64,000 nucleotides of DNA from Lysobacter defluvii IMMIB APB-9 = DSM 18482 (GTDB lineage: Bacteria; Pseudomonadota; Gammaproteobacteria; Xanthomonadales; Xanthomonadaceae): contig NZ_AUHT01000006.1 in the NCBI RefSeq assembly GCF_000423325.1, forward strand, positions 124,001 to 188,000. Reading direction: 5' to 3'. Of this stretch, positions 59,421-64,000 are shown piece after piece. The notes under the pieces were generated by a model. It did not search any database, was not told where the DNA came from, and saw nothing but the letters and a program-made list of their open reading frames with translations. The position numbers and the translations under genes were made by a program. How positions within the stretch are numbered: position 1 is the stretch's first letter; each line of letters starts with the position of its first letter.

Positions 59421-60083
59421 ATGAACCAGAAGATCCTGTTCCGCACCCGAATCAAGTTCTGCGGGTTCACCCGCGCCGGCGACGTGCGCCTGGCCTGTGA
59501 GCTCGGGGCGGATGCGATCGGCTTCGTGTTCGCGCACGGCAGCAAGCGCCGGGTCGCGGCCGAGGAGGCGCGCGCCATGCGCCAGGCGCTGGCGCCGATG
59601 GTCGACGCGGTGGCGCTGTTCCGCGACAACACCATCGACGAGGTGCGCGATGTGGTGCGCAAGGTCCGCCCGAGCCTGCTGCAGTTCCACGGCGACGAGG
59701 AGGACGCGTTCTGCCGGGGGTTCGGCGTGCCGTACCTGAAGGCGATCGGCATGGGCGACGACATCGTGCGCCAGCACCCGGCCGCCTTGCAGGAGCGCTA
59801 CCCGGGCGCCGCCGGGTTCCTCTTCGACAGCCACGTCGCGGGCGGCGAGGGCGGGACCGGGAAGACCTTCGACTGGGCCCGCATCCCCACCGGCGTTCAG
59901 AAGCCCTACCTGTTGGCTGGCGGGCTGACGCCGGACAATGTCTTCGATGCGATCCTGGCCACGCTGCCCTGGGGGGTGGACGTGTCCACCGGCATCGAAA
60001 GCGAGCCGGGGGTCAAGGATGGCGAGCTGATGCGGCGCTTCGTCGAGGAAGTGCGGCGCGTGGACTGCCACGTTCCCGACTGA
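59421..60083 (+). CDS. trpF: Phosphoribosylanthranilate isomerase TrpF
   Basis: A 220-residue TIM barrel that catalyses the third step of tryptophan synthesis after anthranilate. The catalytic Cys is in [53 protein letters not shown] and [14 protein letters not shown] are family blocks. The start [15 protein letters not shown] is preferred over many upstream in-frame codons within truA. Confidence 0.95.
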   Translation: MNQKILFRTRIKFCGFTRAGDVRLACELGADAIGFVFAHGSKRRVAAEEARAMRQALAPMVDAVALFRDNTIDEVRDVVRKVRPSLLQFHGDEEDAFCRGFGVPYLKAIGMGDDIVRQHPAALQERYPGAAGFLFDSHVAGGEGGTGKTFDWARIPTGVQKPYLLAGGLTPDNVFDAILATLPWGVDVSTGIESEPGVKDGELMRRFVEEVRRVDCHVPD

Positions 60084-60089
60084 GCCTGC

Positions 60090-60095
60090 GACAAT
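60090..60095 (+). promoter_or_regulatory. Candidate -10 element before trpB
   Basis: GACAAT, four of six matches, between trpF and trpB. It may give trpBA a separate message. No -35, leader peptide or attenuator is visible in the 52-nt gap. Confidence 0.3.
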
Positions 60096-60135
60096 GGCCG
60101 GCCCGGCGGCGTCCCGCCGCCGCAGCCCGCCCGCA

Positions 60136-61347
<1,212 letters not shown>

Positions 61348-61348
61348 C

Positions 61349-62161
61349 ATGGGCCGGATCGAAAAGCGTTTCGCGAAGCTGCGCGCCGCCGGACGCAAGG
61401 CGCTGGTCCCGTTCATCACCGCCGGGGACCCCTCGCTCGAGGCGACGGTGCCGGTGATGCACGCGCTGGTCGCCGCCGGCGCCGACGTGATCGAGCTGGG
61501 GGTGCCGTTCTCCGACCCGATGGCGGACGGCCCCGTCATCCAGGCCAGCTCCGAGCGCGCCCTGGCGCGCGGTGCGGGCCTGGAGCGGGTGCTCGGGATG
61601 GTGCGCGAGTTCCGCCGCGACGACCCGGATACCCCGGTGGTCTTCATGGGCTACCTGAACCCGGTGGAGGTGCGGGGCGCCGGGCGTTATGCGGCCGCGC
61701 TGGTGGACGCCGGCGTGGACGGCACCCTGCTGGTGGACCTGCCGCCCGAGGAGGCTGCCGACTACCGCGACGCCTTTGCCGCCGCCGGGCTGGACCTGAT
61801 CCTCCTGGCGGCGCCGACCAGCACCCCCGCGCGCATGGCCCGGCTGCGGGCGCAGGCCAGCGGCTACCTGTACTACGTCAGCTACGCCGGGGTGACCGGA
61901 GCGGACCGGCTCGACAGCGGCCAGGCCGGCACCCGCCTGCGCGAGCTGCGCCAGGGCAGCCCGGTGCCGGTGGTGGTCGGCTTCGGGATCCGCGATGCGG
62001 AAAGCGCGGTTCGGATGTCCGCCGAGGCCGACGGGGTGGTGGTCGGCAGCGCCCTGGTCTCGGTGATGGCCGCGGCAGAAGGAGCGGACGAGGCCGCGCG
62101 CCTGGCCGCGGGCTTCCTGCGGCCGCTGCGGGACGGCCTGGACGGGGCGGGTCCCGGCTGA
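61349..62161 (+). CDS. trpA: Tryptophan synthase alpha subunit TrpA
   Basis: A 270-residue TIM barrel that cleaves indole-3-glycerol phosphate and passes indole to TrpB. The catalytic Glu is in DVIELGVPFSDPMADGPVIQ and the Asp in LLVDLPPEEA. LYYVSYAGVTGA and VVVGFGIRDAESAVRMS are standard. The length is normal. Confidence 0.96.
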   Translation: MGRIEKRFAKLRAAGRKALVPFITAGDPSLEATVPVMHALVAAGADVIELGVPFSDPMADGPVIQASSERALARGAGLERVLGMVREFRRDDPDTPVVFMGYLNPVEVRGAGRYAAALVDAGVDGTLLVDLPPEEAADYRDAFAAAGLDLILLAAPTSTPARMARLRAQASGYLYYVSYAGVTGADRLDSGQAGTRLRELRQGSPVPVVVGFGIRDAESAVRMSAEADGVVVGSALVSVMAAAEGADEAARLAAGFLRPLRDGLDGAGPG

Positions 62162-62234
62162 GCGCCGGGCGCTGCGCTAGACTTCGCCTCCGCAAGGCGG
62201 CCCCGCGGCCGCGCAACATCACGGGAACACAGAC

Positions 62235-63119
62235 ATGTCCTGGCTCAAGAAGCTCATGCCCGCCGGCATCCGTACCGACGCGGCCACCAACGCCAAGCGG
62301 CGCAACGTCCCCGAGGGCCTGTGGGAGAAGTGCGGCGGCTGCGGCGCGGTGCTCTATCGGCCCGAGCTGGAGGAGAACCTGGAGGTCTGCCCGCGCTGCG
62401 ACCACCATCATCCCATCCGTGCCCGCGCGCGGCTGGATGCGTTCCTCGACGCCGACCACCCGCGCGAGGAGCTCGGTGCGCGCCTTGGCCCGACCGACGT
62501 GCTGCGCTTCCGCGACCAGAAGCGCTACTCCGACCGGATCAAGGCGGCGCAGAAGGCCACCGGCGAGCGCGACGCGCTGATCGCGATGTCCGGCGCGCTG
62601 AAGGGGAACCCGATCGTGGCCTGCGCCTTCGATTTCGCCTACATGGGCGGCTCGATGGGCTCGGTGGTCGGTGAGCGCTTCGCCCTGGCCGCCGAGGCGG
62701 CGCTGGAAGCCCGCTGCCCGCTGGTGTGCTTCACCGCCACCGGCGGTGCGCGCATGCAGGAGAGCCTGTTCTCGCTGATGCAGATGGCCAAGACCTCCGC
62801 CGCCCTGGGCCGCATGCGCGAGGCCGGGCTGCCCTACATCGCCGTCCTGACCCACCCGACCACCGGCGGCGTGTCGGCCTCGCTGGCGATGCTGGGCGAC
62901 ATCAACATCGCCGAGCCGGAGGCGCTGATCGGCTTCGCCGGGCCCCGCGTGATCGAACAGACCGTGCGCGAGACGCTCCCGGAGGGCTTCCAGCGCAGCG
63001 AGTTCCTGCTCGAGCACGGCGCCATCGACCAGATCTGCGACCGCCGCGAGCTGCGCGACCGCATCGCCACCCTGATGGCGATGATGATGAAGCAGCCGCG
63101 TCCCGCCGAGGCGGCCTGA
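62235..63119 (+). CDS. accD: Acetyl-CoA carboxylase carboxyltransferase subunit beta
   Basis: A 294-residue subunit that, with AccA, moves the carboxyl group from biotin to acetyl-CoA, the first step of fatty-acid synthesis. The zinc ribbon uses C33, C36, C52 and C55. The crotonase-fold core has [34 protein letters not shown] and [17 protein letters not shown], then [18 protein letters not shown]. It often follows truA/trpF in gammaproteobacteria. A TAGACT -10-like box lies near 62177. Confidence 0.97.
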   Translation: MSWLKKLMPAGIRTDAATNAKRRNVPEGLWEKCGGCGAVLYRPELEENLEVCPRCDHHHPIRARARLDAFLDADHPREELGARLGPTDVLRFRDQKRYSDRIKAAQKATGERDALIAMSGALKGNPIVACAFDFAYMGGSMGSVVGERFALAAEAALEARCPLVCFTATGGARMQESLFSLMQMAKTSAALGRMREAGLPYIAVLTHPTTGGVSASLAMLGDINIAEPEALIGFAGPRVIEQTVRETLPEGFQRSEFLLEHGAIDQICDRRELRDRIATLMAMMMKQPRPAEAA

Positions 63120-63159
63120 CCCCCCGGCCGGGCGACCGGCCGACGCACACGGACACACC

Positions 63160-64000
63160 ATGACCCGCAAGTACTTCGGCACCGACGGCATCCGCGGCCA
63201 CGTCGGCGAGGGGCCGATTTCGGCCGACTTCGTCCTGCGCCTGGGCAATGCGTACGGCCACGCGCTGGTCCGCGAGGGCCGGGGCAGCCGGCGCCGCTGG
63301 CGCAAGCCGGTGGTGATCATCGGCAAGGACACCCGCATCTCCAACTACATGTTCGAGGCCGCGCTGGAGGCGGGCCTGGTGGCGGCGGGCGTGGACGTGC
63401 AGCTGATGGGCCCGATGCCGACCCCGGCGGTTGCGCACCTGACCCGCTCGATGCGCGCCGACGGCGGGATCGTGATCTCGGCCTCGCACAACCCGCACTA
63501 CGACAACGGCATCAAGTTCTTCTCCGCCGACGGCGAGAAGCTCGACGACGCGACCGAGCTCGACATCGAGGCCGCGCTGGAGCAGCCGTTCCGGACCGTG
63601 GACTCGGCCGAGCTGGGCAAGGCCGAGCGCACCCGCGACGCGATCGGCCGCTACGTGGAGGCCTGCAAGAACTCGGTGCCGCGCGGCTTCGACCTGGAAG
63701 GCATGAAGGTGGTGGTCGACTGCGCCCACGGCGCCACCTACCGCCTGGGCCCGATGGTGTTGCGCGAGCTGGGCGCCCAGGTCGACGCGATCGGGGTCGA
63801 CCCCGATGGGCTGAACATCAATGACGGGGTGGGCTCCACCCACCCGCAACAGCTCGCCGAGCGCGTGGTCGGGACCGGCGCCGACCTGGGCATCGCCTTC
63901 GACGGCGACGGCGACCGGGTCCTGTTCGTCGACGCCGCCGGCCGGGTCCGCGACGGCGACGACCTGATGTACGTGCTGGCCAACGACTGGCGCGCCACCG
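63160..64000 (+). CDS. glmM: Phosphoglucosamine mutase GlmM (3' end cut off by window edge)
   Basis: The first 280 residues of an enzyme that converts glucosamine-6-phosphate to glucosamine-1-phosphate for peptidoglycan and LPS precursors. It begins [18 protein letters not shown]. The phospho-serine is S109 in [17 protein letters not shown], and the Mg2+ loop is DGDGDR (248-253). The full protein is about 450 residues, so the C-terminal domain lies beyond 64000. It follows accD after 40 nt. Confidence 0.96.
   Translation, partial: MTRKYFGTDGIRGHVGEGPISADFVLRLGNAYGHALVREGRGSRRRWRKPVVIIGKDTRISNYMFEAALEAGLVAAGVDVQLMGPMPTPAVAHLTRSMRADGGIVISASHNPHYDNGIKFFSADGEKLDDATELDIEAALEQPFRTVDSAELGKAERTRDAIGRYVEACKNSVPRGFDLEGMKVVVDCAHGATYRLGPMVLRELGAQVDAIGVDPDGLNINDGVGSTHPQQLAERVVGTGADLGIAFDGDGDRVLFVDAAGRVRDGDDLMYVLANDWRAT

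Noticed and set aside
60084-60135. Tryptophan attenuator or leader peptide before trpB
   Set aside because: The gap is only 52 nt, with no Trp-rich short frame and no terminator hairpin followed by a T-run.

Overview
The window is about 70% GC, has very short spacers, and carries genes on both strands in small operons, many joined by ATGA or GTGA start/stop overlaps. The family content points to a member of the Xanthomonadaceae in the Lysobacter/Luteimonas range: a TonB-dependent receptor next to a secreted S9 peptidase, GGDEF-EAL proteins, FimV, the truA-trpF-trpB-trpA-accD order, and dispersed palindromic repeats. The genus is an inference from protein family resemblance, not from a search. 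Nothing suggests recent horizontal transfer: there is no transposase, integrase, phage gene, CRISPR array, tRNA or rRNA.

Layout. 1-9.4 kb: the flagellar early and middle cluster flgBCDEFG (minus, with flgG running off the left edge), cheV (minus), then flgA, flgM, flgN and a soluble histidine kinase (plus), meeting head-on a GGDEF-EAL-REC protein whose EAL site is degenerate. The regulatory logic can be read directly: sigma-54 (-24/-12) promoters precede flgB and flgA, and a sigma-28-type promoter precedes flgM. 9.4-16.5 kb: M28 peptidase, mscL, an FAH-fold hydrolase with a small membrane protein, a Rieske protein, an SLC13-type permease, trmB and thiG. The 5' end of trmB is built from palindromic repeats. 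16.5-17.1 kb: 662 bp without a gene, holding an imperfect long inverted repeat. 17.1-22.3 kb: era-recO, an orphan REC-Hpt protein, then a YdbH-like protein followed by a YnbE/YdbL-like lipoprotein (a probable inter-membrane lipid bridge).

22.3-31 kb: rlmD, a CYTH phosphatase, nagZ-hpt-mtnP (peptidoglycan recycling and purine salvage), a cold-shock gene with a clear promoter and terminator, an AidB-type acyl-CoA dehydrogenase, an MsbA-like ABC exporter and yigZ. 31-42 kb: a GAF-GAF-GGDEF-EAL protein with intact motifs, an aldehyde dehydrogenase, the secreted S9 peptidase with its TonB-dependent receptor, and apbC. 42-50 kb: a DUF2147 protein, dcd, the 5-oxoprolinase genes pxpBCA headed by a HIT protein, rimO, greB with an NlpE-like lipoprotein, and a HerA-like ATPase.

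50-64 kb: an MltD-like lytic transglycosylase, psd, a Sco-like copper protein, prmB, aroC-asd-fimV-truA, trpF-trpB-trpA, accD and the start of glmM (cut by the right edge). Most of this half is housekeeping. The parts most worth a second look are the two c-di-GMP proteins, the repeat-built trmB N-terminus with its neighbouring inverted-repeat element, the YdbH/YnbE-YdbL pair, and the S9 peptidase/TonB receptor pair.
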